A stretch of DNA of 42,092 nt, taken from the NCBI GenBank assembly GCA_964399965.1, contig CAYNRX010000018.1, forward strand, positions 1 to 42,092. Direction: 5' to 3'. The notes under the pieces were generated by a model. The model saw only the letters and a list, made by a program, of their open reading frames with translations. It had not been told where the DNA came from and made no database searches. A program made the translations under genes and the position numbers. Source of the stretch: UBA1381 sp964399965. Lineage in GTDB: Bacteria > Bacillota > Clostridia > UBA1381. Positions 15,081 to 22,431 of this stretch are shown piece by piece. Numbering within the stretch: the stretch's first letter is position 1; each line of letters starts with the position of its first letter.

Positions 15081-15357
15081 TCAATTGCGAAACCTTTTCG
15101 CAATTGATTTCTGGCTAAAGAAGAAAATAAAAGTTCCGTTGATTGGCGGTCTGCGACCGCTGAAACTTTTATTTTCGCAATTTTTGACGCGTTTTCAGCA
15201 TTTTTGCTTCGCAAAAATCGGCAGCAAGCTGCCGACCGCGCCGTCTTGCGCGGTGCGGAGTCGTCAAAAATTAATTGGAATTCGAGGGTTTCACCCTCGA
15301 GCTCCCCCCCCCCCAATAAGGAAATAATTGTAAAACGCTATTGCGTTTTACAATTAT
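15078..15357 (+). repeat. Long hairpin repeat, copy 2 (full form, plus orientation)
   Basis: From 5' to 3': TAG plus type A palindrome (TCAATTGCGAAA, loop CCT, TTTCGCAATTGA; 15081-15107); linker TTTCTGGCTAAAGAAGAAAATAA; a long stem between AAAATAAAAGTT and AACTTTTATTTT with inner GCGGTC/GACCGC; ATTTTTGC/GCAAAAAT; CGGCAGC/GCTGCCG; ACCGCGC/GCGCGGT; CGAGGGT/ACCCTCG; an 11-C run (15304-15314); AAGGAAATAA; and type B palindrome (AATTGTAAAACGC, loop TATT, GCGTTTTACAATT; 15326-15355). It fills the whole gap between the response regulator stop and the ylzJ stop. Its B palindrome may end ylzJ transcripts. Confidence 0.95.
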
Positions 15358-15367
15358 CTATATCTGT

Positions 15368-15559
15368 TCAAGGCATAGGAGGCTTCCGGCCCAAAAGCCC
15401 ATCGTATTTTAGAAAGTCGTGAGGATCGGTGCTTATTATACGTTCTATCCTCCCTTCGCAGAGTTCGACTGTCGTGTTCTGCCAGCGGATGCAGGCGCGC
15501 GGGCGTATCGGGGAACAGTCGGCAAAAAGAGCTGAGGAGGGTATTACCGAATATATCAT
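15368..15559 (-). CDS. ylzJ: YlzJ-like protein
   Basis: A 63-residue protein starting MIYSVIPSSALFAD and containing VELCEGRIERIISTDPHDFL. The pattern of a short beta-rich start followed by I(I/L)STDPxD(F/Y)L is that of YlzJ-like proteins, which in Bacillus follow tepA and precede spoIIIE. Here too it overlaps the end of tepA by ATGA, with AAGGAGG 7 nt upstream inside tepA. Function is unknown; the conserved position next to a forespore-associated protease suggests a sporulation link. spoIIIE does not follow; hairpin repeat copy 2 occupies the place instead. Confidence 0.8.
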   Translation of the reverse strand: MIYSVIPSSALFADCSPIRPRACIRWQNTTVELCEGRIERIISTDPHDFLKYDGLLGRKPPMP

Positions 15560-16263
15560 TTTTTGGCCTCCTTTTTGTTTTCTTCGATCATTTCATAAAG
15601 ACATTCCAGCGATTGCCAAAGTCCGCCCATATTGTCTATAAGTCCGCATTCAACGGCGTTTTTGGCAAACATGATAGTACCTACGTCGTTGGCTATTTCG
15701 TCTGTTGCCAGCATCAGACGGCGGAAGCTGTCGGCGGAGATATTTGAGTTGTCGGCGACAAACTCTACTATGCGCTCCTGCATCTTTTCAAAATAGGCAA
15801 ATGTTTGCATTACGCCGATTATCACTCCGCTCATGCGCAGCGGATGGACAGTCATCGTGGCTGTGGGGACAATGAACGAGCGTTTGGCCGATACGGCCAG
15901 AGGAACGCCTATGCTGTGGCCGCCGCCTAAAACGAGCGATACGGTAGGGGTTTTCATGGAGGCTATCATCTCCGCTATCGCAAGACCGGCTTCCACATCG
16001 CCGCCAACGGTGTTCAAAAGCACCAGAAGGCCGTCTATTTCCGGATCCTCCTCGACCGCCACCAGCTGTGGCAGCACATGCTCGTATTTGGTGGTCTTAT
16101 TCTGGGGCGGAAGTATCATATGCCCTTCTATTTGACCGATTATGTTTAGGCAGTGGATATTCCCACGGGGATTTTTTATATCGACAGTACCGGTCTTGAT
16201 TATTTTATTGCGTTCTTCCTCGTCTATCTCTGTTTGGGTGGATTGTGCGTTTTCTTCTGACAT
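15556..16263 (-). CDS. tepA: ClpP-like serine protease TepA
   Basis: A 235-residue member of the ClpP/crotonase fold. Catalytic Ser117 lies in GGGHSIGVPLAVSA and His140 in MTVHPLRMSG, with an Asp-containing LATDEIANDVG helix later. The central LLNTVGGDVEAGLAIAEMI is typical. In Bacillus, TepA was described as enhancing preprotein translocation and as acting on small acid-soluble spore proteins during germination or outgrowth. The N-terminal 30 residues are highly charged and variable. ATG follows AAGGAGG by 7 nt. It is coupled to ylzJ. A type A palindrome sits about 32 nt upstream of the start, between this gene and the divergent DUF1848 gene. Confidence 0.92.
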   Translation of the reverse strand: MSEENAQSTQTEIDEEERNKIIKTGTVDIKNPRGNIHCLNIIGQIEGHMILPPQNKTTKYEHVLPQLVAVEEDPEIDGLLVLLNTVGGDVEAGLAIAEMIASMKTPTVSLVLGGGHSIGVPLAVSAKRSFIVPTATMTVHPLRMSGVIIGVMQTFAYFEKMQERIVEFVADNSNISADSFRRLMLATDEIANDVGTIMFAKNAVECGLIDNMGGLWQSLECLYEMIEENKKEAKK

Positions 16264-16291
16264 TAGTCGCCCTCCTTTTTATTATCGTCAT

Positions 16292-16324
16292 AAATCAATT
16301 GCGAAAAGGTTTCGCAATTGACTA
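16292..16324 (-). repeat. Solo type A palindrome
   Basis: TCAATTGCGAAA, loop AGG, TTTCGCAATTGA (16295-16321) followed by CTAAT, identical to the A palindrome of the long repeats including the outer CTA. No linker, core or type B part is attached. ATTATCGTC (16281-16289) and ATTATTGTC (16325-16333) flank it as an imperfect 9-nt direct repeat. Confidence 0.9.
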
Positions 16325-16367
16325 ATTATTGTCCTTAGTATGGACAGGAGGAGCAAAAATATACCGC

Positions 16368-16396
16368 TTGACTTACAGACGGGAAGATGATATAAT
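16368..16396 (+). promoter_or_regulatory. Sigma-A promoter of the DUF1848 gene
   Basis: TTGACT (16368-16373), 17-nt spacer, TATAAT (16391-16396). It predicts a leader of about 85-90 nt before the ATG at 16490. Confidence 0.85.
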
Positions 16397-16431
16397 TTAG
16401 TTGTACATAACTCAAGCTTCGGCGTGACTCG

Positions 16432-16460
16432 GACCTCCGTGCATATATTGTGCGGAGGTC
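16432..16460 (+). promoter_or_regulatory. Leader hairpin before the DUF1848 gene
   Basis: GACCTCCG (16432-16439) pairs perfectly with CGGAGGTC (16453-16460) in the untranslated leader. The 3' arm holds a Shine-Dalgarno-like GGAGG that is sequestered, but the functional AAGGAGAG is 17 nt further on. No T-run follows. It may regulate or stabilise the mRNA; nothing identifies a ligand. Confidence 0.45.
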
Positions 16461-16489
16461 TTACGCGTTGGAAAAAAGGAGAGAGCGTC

Positions 16490-17404
16490 ATGATAGTAAG
16501 TGTGAGCCGAAGGACAGATATCCCGGCCTTTTATGCGGACTGGTTTTTCCGGCGGCTTGATGAGGGCTATGCCTTGGTGAGAAATCCCATAGATCCTCAT
16601 AGAGTATCGCGGATAGAACTTACGCCCGATTTTGTCGACTGTTTTGTGTTCTGGACGAAAAACCCTGCCCCGATGCTTGATCGATTGGACAAGCTGGCAG
16701 GATATGCTTATTATTTCCAGTATACGATAACGCCTTACGGACGGGACATAGAGCCGAATATTCCCGAGGCCGCAGGATCGTTGGAAACCTTTAAACAGCT
16801 ATCGGAGATGATAGGGAAAGATAGGGTCATATGGCGTTACGATCCGATATTTATAAGTTTAGATTATACGGTACAGTTCCATTTACAGGCTTTTGCCCGT
16901 ATGGCGTCTGCGCTTTGCGGATATACCAAGAGATGCGTGATAAGTTTTATGGATATTTACCGGAAGATAAAGAAGAATATGGAAAAAGCAGGGGCAGAAG
17001 CCATTCTCCCGGCTGAGATGCGCCTTCTGGCAAAGGAGCTTTGTACTATTGCCGGGGAGTATGGTATAAAGATGGTGAGCTGCTCAGAAAGCATTGACCT
17101 TTCCGGCTGCGGGATTAGACATGGAAGCTGTATAGATCCCGCGCTTATATCGGAGCTGGTGGGCTGCCGCGTGACCGCCGGCAGGGACAAAAATCAGCGT
17201 CCCTCCTGCGGCTGCGTTGAAAGCGTGGATATCGGCGCCTATGATACCTGCCCCGGCGGATGCCGTTATTGTTATGCCAATTCCGGTCGCCGTCTGCGCT
17301 ATATTCCCGGCTCGCCCCTTTTATGCGGGGAGATAGAGCCGGGAGACATTATCAGAACGCGGAAGGCGGAAACGGCCGTGGACAGGCAGCTGACGCTGTT
17401 TTAG
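16490..17404 (+). CDS. DUF1848 family protein
   Basis: A 304-residue protein opening with MIVSVSRRTDIPAFYADWFFRRL, the hallmark of DUF1848, with VFWTKNPAPML around residue 53. The C-terminal part has clustered cysteines: Cys240 and Cys242 (PSCGC), Cys254, Cys258 and Cys261 (TCPGGCRYCYANS). The CxxxCxYC spacing resembles a radical-SAM-type iron-sulfur binding motif placed at the C-terminus, and the fold is probably a TIM barrel. Enzymatic role and substrate are unknown. ATG 16490 follows AAAAAGGAGAGAG; an in-frame upstream ATG lies inside the leader hairpin region. The gene stands alone and converges with cls. Confidence 0.85.
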   Translation: MIVSVSRRTDIPAFYADWFFRRLDEGYALVRNPIDPHRVSRIELTPDFVDCFVFWTKNPAPMLDRLDKLAGYAYYFQYTITPYGRDIEPNIPEAAGSLETFKQLSEMIGKDRVIWRYDPIFISLDYTVQFHLQAFARMASALCGYTKRCVISFMDIYRKIKKNMEKAGAEAILPAEMRLLAKELCTIAGEYGIKMVSCSESIDLSGCGIRHGSCIDPALISELVGCRVTAGRDKNQRPSCGCVESVDIGAYDTCPGGCRYCYANSGRRLRYIPGSPLLCGEIEPGDIIRTRKAETAVDRQLTLF

Positions 17405-17407
17405 CGG

Positions 17408-18964
17408 CTACATCAGCGGGGAGATTATTTTTAGCGTCTTCCCCGCGATTTTTTGAAAGATATTGAACCCCCGGTATATTTCTGGGGTTATCCGCATCGA
17501 TATCTTTACCGTATCGTCAAAATCGCGTTTTATTGCTTCCAATTCCGGACTGTTGTAGATGCATACGGCGCATTCGTAATGAAGGAACAGGCTGCGAAAA
17601 TCAAAGTTTATCGTTCCGACAACGGCTTTTTTATCATCGGCGATACATACCTTAGAATGGACAAAACCCGGAGTGTACTCATATATCTCCACCCCGGCAG
17701 CCATTAGCTCCTTATAGTAGCTTCTGGTAAGACAGAATGCATACGGTTTATCGGGGATGTGCGGCGTTACTATTCTTACGCAGACGCCGCGTTCTGCCGC
17801 GAATTTCATGGCATAGACCAGGTCGTAGTCCGGAATAAGGTAAGGGGTCATAATATATACGTATTTTTCAGCCGTGCTTATAAGATGCAGGTACATGTTT
17901 TTGCCGACAAAGTTTGAATCAACGGGGTTATCGCCGCAGGGAGCTATCCAGCAGTCAGTTTCCGGGAGCTTATCCGGGCAGGAGAGATAGTCGATCTTTG
18001 CATAGCGTGTGTTGTATTCATCGGACGGCTCGTGTATGTACCACATTTGCAGGAACATAGCGGTGAAATTCCTTACAGCCTCGCCGCTCACCATTATCCC
18101 GGCGTCTTTCCAGTGGCCGAACCGTTCGCGGCGGTTTATATATTCATCGGCGAAATTTATTCCGCCCGAAAAGGCGACTCTGCCGTCAATGACCGTTATC
18201 TTACGATGGTCGCGGTTATTCTGATAGGTGGAGAGTATCGGCTTTATGGGGGCGAACACTTGACAGCGGATGCCGTAATGAGCAAGGATATCCGGGTAGT
18301 CGTTGGGCAAAAGCCCCAGGCAGCCCATGCCGTCATACATGACGCGCACCTCTACCCCGGCTTTGGCTTTTTCTTTTAAGATCTCAAGCACGCTGTTCCA
18401 GAAAAAGCCGGGATTGATGATGAATGATTCTATAAAAATGAACCGTTCCGCTTTTTTCAGCTCTTCAAGCAGGGGAATGAGCATATCATCGCCAAGGGCG
18501 AAATATTTCACACGTGAATTTCGGTACACCGGATAGCCGCATTTTTGTTGGATATAGCGGAATAGACCGGCAACGGAGCTGTCCAAGCCGTAAAGCGGCT
18601 CCAGCACGGAGATATCCGTTTTTAACATCTGTCCGGTGGCGGCTTCGATCCTGCCGAAACGGGCTTTTAAAGAAGCGACTATAACGTCGCTGCGTATAAA
18701 TATATATAGAAGGCCGCCCATTATCGGAAGTATGCCGATGAGCGTTATCCAGCATATCTTATACATTGGATCGCTCACGCGATTCACTTCGTAGATTATG
18801 AGCACAGCCGCGAAAACAAAGCTTGCTCCGTAAATAGCCGTCATGAAATCATTGAAGAAGAACACGGCTGCGCCGAGGACAAACAGCTGCGCCGCTATAC
18901 ATATTATCATAAATACCGCCCGGCTGAAAATTATGCTTTTCAGCTTGACAAAAAACTTAGACAA
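17408..18964 (-). CDS. cls: Cardiolipin synthase
   Basis: A 518-residue phospholipase D family enzyme. Two to three N-terminal membrane segments (about residues 12-35, 38-60, 70-90) precede two HKD motifs: HRKITVIDG (first half) and HSKVCIADDKKAVVGTINFDFRS (second half), each followed by the expected Gly/Ser or Asn. It joins two phosphatidylglycerols into cardiolipin plus glycerol at the membrane. Translation starts at TTG 18964 behind AAGGAGTGA with 6 nt spacing; no ATG is near. It lies 27 nt after the rRNA methyltransferase gene in the same direction, so it can be transcribed with rnr. The length is typical. Confidence 0.94.
   Translation of the reverse strand: MSKFFVKLKSIIFSRAVFMIICIAAQLFVLGAAVFFFNDFMTAIYGASFVFAAVLIIYEVNRVSDPMYKICWITLIGILPIMGGLLYIFIRSDVIVASLKARFGRIEAATGQMLKTDISVLEPLYGLDSSVAGLFRYIQQKCGYPVYRNSRVKYFALGDDMLIPLLEELKKAERFIFIESFIINPGFFWNSVLEILKEKAKAGVEVRVMYDGMGCLGLLPNDYPDILAHYGIRCQVFAPIKPILSTYQNNRDHRKITVIDGRVAFSGGINFADEYINRRERFGHWKDAGIMVSGEAVRNFTAMFLQMWYIHEPSDEYNTRYAKIDYLSCPDKLPETDCWIAPCGDNPVDSNFVGKNMYLHLISTAEKYVYIMTPYLIPDYDLVYAMKFAAERGVCVRIVTPHIPDKPYAFCLTRSYYKELMAAGVEIYEYTPGFVHSKVCIADDKKAVVGTINFDFRSLFLHYECAVCIYNSPELEAIKRDFDDTVKISMRITPEIYRGFNIFQKIAGKTLKIISPLM
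17416..17454 (+). terminator. Terminator of the DUF1848 gene, inside the 3' end of cls
   Basis: GCGGGGA (17416-17422) pairs with TCCCCGC (17440-17446), then GA and TTTTTT (17449-17454). It serves the plus-strand transcript, while the same bases encode the last residues of the convergent cardiolipin synthase. Confidence 0.75.
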
Positions 18965-18991
18965 TTTGTATCACTCCTTGTTTTCAAAACG

Positions 18992-20137
18992 TTATCTTTG
19001 GCGAGCGGATCTTTTGGGATTTGCAAAATACTGGTAAGCGTCACAGCGGAGCATACCGTTGTATATCTTACGTTTTTTGGACGATTCCCGTCCAAACAGT
19101 TGTTCAAAGTCACGCCGGGAGGTAAGTATCACATACGACCAGTCATCAAGGGCGCTAAAACAGCGGCCGATGGCTTTATATAGAGCTTCGCATTCTTTTT
19201 TCTCGCCCATGCGCTCGCCATAGGGAGGGTTGGTTATTATTGTGCCGCCGGAAGCTGCGCTTTTAAAATCCCGTGCATCAGCCAGCTGCGGCTTTATCCA
19301 GCGGCTAAGGCCAGATTTGGCGGCATTCTGGGCCGTGAGCTTAACGCAGGCCGGATCGCGGTCGGAGGCCAGTATCTCCAGGGGAACATCTCGCTCTTCT
19401 CCTGCCGCTTCTTCGCGCAGCTCTGCCCACAGCTTTTTGCCGGTCTGGTAAAACCGCTCGGACGCAAAATGCCGTCGGAGCCCGGGAGCGATATTGCGCT
19501 TTATCATAGCCGCTTCTATCGGTATTGTGCCGGAGCCGCAGAAAGGATCGGCCATGGGGTATTCGTATTTCCAGCGCGACATCATGACCATGGCCGCCGC
19601 TATCGTTTCCCGGAGGGGAGCGGCGTTGGAGAGGGCGCGGTAACCGCGTTTGTGGAGCGGCACTCCTGTGGTGTCTATGGAAAGCGTTACCTTGTTTTTC
19701 ATTATGGAAAATTGCAGCTGATACACAGCCCCGCTCTCCTCAAGCCACGAAACGCCGTATTCTTCGGACATCGCCCGGGCGGCGGCCTTTTTTATTATCG
19801 CCTGGCAGTCGGGAACGCTTGAGAGCTTTGACCGCAGCGAATAGCCCTTGACAGGGAATGCCCCATCAGCGGGTATAAAACGCGTGAGCCCGGAGCGGTA
19901 AACGCCCTGGAACAGCTCCTCAAACGTTTCGGCGTGAAATTCGCTCACCTTGATGAGGACTCTCTCGCCGGTACGTATCCAGAGGTTGGAAAGGCATACC
20001 GCCTCCCAGTCGCCGGTGAAAAAGACGCGTCCGTCCTCGACACAGGTCGTTTCATAACCGAGATCGCGCACCTCGCGGGCGGTAAACGATTCCAGCCCCA
20101 AAAGCGTGGGGATCATAAGCTCAAAGGTATCTCTCAT
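18992..20137 (-). CDS. THUMP-domain rRNA (guanine-N2) methyltransferase, RlmL/YpsC type
   Basis: A 381-residue class I SAM-dependent RNA methyltransferase. The N-terminal region (residues 1-160) contains a ferredoxin-like plus THUMP module (ETFEELFQGVYRSGL...), and the catalytic Rossmann domain shows DPFCGSGTIPIEAAM (SAM motif I), ASDRDPACVKLTAQNA and the catalytic TNPPYGERMGE. By family it methylates 23S rRNA, as E. coli RlmL does at m2G2445; in Bacillus the homologue is YpsC. ATG follows GGAGGTAAGG and overlaps the end of rnr by 4 nt, suggesting coupled translation of two RNA-metabolism genes. Confidence 0.9.
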   Translation of the reverse strand: MRDTFELMIPTLLGLESFTAREVRDLGYETTCVEDGRVFFTGDWEAVCLSNLWIRTGERVLIKVSEFHAETFEELFQGVYRSGLTRFIPADGAFPVKGYSLRSKLSSVPDCQAIIKKAAARAMSEEYGVSWLEESGAVYQLQFSIMKNKVTLSIDTTGVPLHKRGYRALSNAAPLRETIAAAMVMMSRWKYEYPMADPFCGSGTIPIEAAMIKRNIAPGLRRHFASERFYQTGKKLWAELREEAAGEERDVPLEILASDRDPACVKLTAQNAAKSGLSRWIKPQLADARDFKSAASGGTIITNPPYGERMGEKKECEALYKAIGRCFSALDDWSYVILTSRRDFEQLFGRESSKKRKIYNGMLRCDAYQYFANPKRSARQR

Positions 20138-22278
20138 CCCTTACCTCCTGCAAAAACAAATTCCAGCTGCCCGCTCACAACATCGGCGCGGACGAGGGTA
20201 GCGTCAAGGGCGTCGCCCATCCGGTATATTTGCTTGCGCCGCTCGCCGCGCACGAGCATCTGCTGTTCGTCGAATACATAAAAATCATCGTTTATCGAAT
20301 CCAGCCGCACCATACCCTCGATGCCGTTTTCCAGCTCAACGAAAATGCCGAACGAGGTAAGGCCGGAGATTATGCAGGGGAAGGTCTCGCCGATGAATTT
20401 CGACATATAGACCGTCTTTAATATATCGTCCACATCACGCTCTACGGTATCGGCGGCTATTTCCCGTTCGGTAGAACGCACGGCCGCTTTTTGGGCGAAG
20501 GCGCCAAGGCTTTTGCGCCGACTGTCGGAAAGGCCGTCCATGTTCTCTTTCAGTATCCGGTGTATCGCTAAGTCCGGATAACGGCGTATCGGAGATGTGA
20601 AATGACAGTAATACTGCGCCGCCAGGCCGAAATGGCCGCCGTTTTGCGGACGGTAGTCGGCCTTTGCCAGTGAATGCAGCAGATATGTGGAAACTATCCG
20701 CTCCTCAGGCATTCCGGCCACCTTTTCCAATACGGCCTGCAAGGCTTTAGGGCGCACCGGGGAATCCCCGTCGATCTTTCCCTTGAGAGTCAGCCCGAAG
20801 GTGTGGATAAAGCTGATAAAATCGGAGATCTTATCGGCCGCGGGCGGCTCGTGTACGCGGTAGACAAACGGCAGCTCCGACCAGCAGGCGTATTCGGCAA
20901 CGGTTTCGTTGGCCGTGAGCATGAACTGCTCGATAATGCGGTGGGAAACGCTGCGTTCCTCCGGAGCGACAGACACCGGTTCGCCGTCCTCGTCTACAAA
21001 TATTTCAAGCTCCGGGAAATCGAAGTTTAAAGCGCCGCGTCTTTTACGCATGTTGGCAAGGATCTCTGCCAGCTCCTCCATCAGCTTTAGCTCAGGTATA
21101 AGATATCCCCATTGCTTTGTGAGCCGTTCCGGTGGTTCCTCAGACAAAAGGGCGGTGACATTGTTGTAGGTCATCCTTTCGCGGGAATGTATCACCGATT
21201 TTTCAAGCGTATGTGAACGGACAACGCCTTTTTTATCTATATCCATTATCACCGACAGCGTCAGCCGGTCAACATCGGGGTTGAGGCTGCATATCCCGTT
21301 TGACAGCTCCACCGGCAGCATCGGTATCACGCGGTCGGGGATATACACGCTTGTGCCGCGTGAGAACGCTTCCTTATCAAGAGCCGAGCCCTCGCGCACG
21401 TAATGAGTGACGTCGGCTATATGCACCCCCAGACGGTAAAGGCCGTTGTCCAGCCGTTCCACACAGACTGCATCGTCAAAATCGCGGGCATCATCGCCGT
21501 CTATCGTTATGATCAATTTATCGCGCAGGTCGAGCCTGCCGTTGATCTCCGCTTCTGTGACTTCTGTGGGAGTGTTCTGAGCCTCGGCCAGGGTATCCTC
21601 GCCGAAGCTGGCAGGGATGGCATTAGAGTAGAGCACGCCCTCCACGAGAGAACGTGCAGAGGAATGCGCGCCGAATATGTGATCCACATGGCCGTAAATG
21701 CGGCCGTTTTTGCCGTAATCGTCTATTATTACCGCTACCCGGTCTCCGGCAGAAGCCGTGTTGATACCGTCCGCATTTATGCGCACAAAGGCGTAGAAAG
21801 CCTTGTTATCGGGTACGAGTCGGTACCAGCCGTTTTTCTGTTCCTTTATAACTCCGGTCACGCAGATGTTGCCGCGGCTTATCACGCGGCGTACTTCACC
21901 TTCCGGCTTGGCGTCCTTAGAACGGGGAGGGCGAAAGGCTGCCAGTACCTTGTCGCCGTCAAATGCTCCGCCGAGGCCGCCGGCAGGGATATACACGTCC
22001 TCCCGGCCGGGGTCGTCAGGTATAACAAAGCCGAAATGGCGGCGTTTTGAACATTTGAGGGTGCCAAGGATCATGTTTTTTTCTTTTTCCACGGAGAGAT
22101 ACCGTTTCTTTTTGGAAATGTAAATAAGGCCTTCGCGGCACAGCTCTTCCATAAGGGAGGAAAATTCGCGCATATCCTCCTGCGGCACGCAGAGCACTGC
22201 CGCCAGCTCCTCAAGTCTGAGAGGAATATAGCTCTCAGATTTGATGTATCCGAGTATTTTTTCTTTTCTGTCCATCAT
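20134..22278 (-). CDS. rnr: Ribonuclease R
   Basis: A 714-residue 3'-5' exoribonuclease. In order: an N-terminal winged-helix region (residues 1-65), cold-shock domains (GTLKCSKRRHFGFVIPDD...; VTGVIKEQKNGWYRLVPDN), the RNB catalytic domain with the Asp-rich site IDGDDARDFDDAVCV and HIADVTHYV, and a C-terminal S1 domain (ISGLTSFGIFVELENGIEGMV). It degrades structured RNA and helps with rRNA quality control. Either of two adjacent ATG codons could start it (22278 or 22275); AAGGAGG spacing favours the second slightly. The common Firmicute neighbours secG and smpB are not present. Confidence 0.96.
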   Translation of the reverse strand: MMDRKEKILGYIKSESYIPLRLEELAAVLCVPQEDMREFSSLMEELCREGLIYISKKKRYLSVEKEKNMILGTLKCSKRRHFGFVIPDDPGREDVYIPAGGLGGAFDGDKVLAAFRPPRSKDAKPEGEVRRVISRGNICVTGVIKEQKNGWYRLVPDNKAFYAFVRINADGINTASAGDRVAVIIDDYGKNGRIYGHVDHIFGAHSSARSLVEGVLYSNAIPASFGEDTLAEAQNTPTEVTEAEINGRLDLRDKLIITIDGDDARDFDDAVCVERLDNGLYRLGVHIADVTHYVREGSALDKEAFSRGTSVYIPDRVIPMLPVELSNGICSLNPDVDRLTLSVIMDIDKKGVVRSHTLEKSVIHSRERMTYNNVTALLSEEPPERLTKQWGYLIPELKLMEELAEILANMRKRRGALNFDFPELEIFVDEDGEPVSVAPEERSVSHRIIEQFMLTANETVAEYACWSELPFVYRVHEPPAADKISDFISFIHTFGLTLKGKIDGDSPVRPKALQAVLEKVAGMPEERIVSTYLLHSLAKADYRPQNGGHFGLAAQYYCHFTSPIRRYPDLAIHRILKENMDGLSDSRRKSLGAFAQKAAVRSTEREIAADTVERDVDDILKTVYMSKFIGETFPCIISGLTSFGIFVELENGIEGMVRLDSINDDFYVFDEQQMLVRGERRKQIYRMGDALDATLVRADVVSGQLEFVFAGGKG

Positions 22279-22305
22279 GCTCCTCCTTTATCGGTCTCTG
22301 TTATT

Positions 22306-22334
22306 ATTTTACACTATTTTTCGCCGTCTTTCAA
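22306..22334 (-). promoter_or_regulatory. Promoter of the rnr-methyltransferase-cls operon
   Basis: On the minus strand TTGAAA (22334-22329), 17-nt spacer, TAAAAT (22311-22306), about 30 nt upstream of the rnr start. The outer end of the -35 box overlaps the 13-nt direct repeat flanking the adjoining hairpin element. Confidence 0.7.
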
Positions 22335-22345
22335 TATAAAAATAC

Positions 22346-22431
22346 TAAATAATTACAAAACGCGATAGCGTTTTGTAATTATTTTCTTGATTAGCCAGAA
22401 ATCAATTGCGAAAAAAGTTTCGCAATTGACT
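22346..22431 (-). repeat. Short hairpin repeat (B + linker + A) flanked by 13-nt direct repeats
   Basis: Plus-strand order: type B palindrome (AATTACAAAACGC, loop GATA, GCGTTTTGTAATT; 22351-22380), linker, type A palindrome (TCAATTGCGAAA, loop AAAG, TTTCGCAATTGA; 22402-22429), CTA-like end. Read on the minus strand it is A, TTTCTGGCTAA, AAGAAAATAA, B, which equals the two ends of the long repeat joined without the core. AATATAAAAATAC occurs perfectly at 22333-22345 and 22432-22444, immediately outside. The gap 22279-22538 otherwise holds the rnr promoter and a terminator. Confidence 0.93.

Noticed and set aside
8143..15357. Composite transposon
   Set aside because: There is no transposase, integrase or resolvase in or near the flanked segment, and the enclosed genes include ordinary sporulation genes.
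21403..22050. 215-codon plus-strand frame opposite rnr
   Set aside because: Antisense to the conserved RNase R domains and without a ribosome binding site.
15078..22431. CRISPR array
   Set aside because: The repeats are few, scattered over kilobases, differ in form and have no regular spacers; no cas genes in the window.
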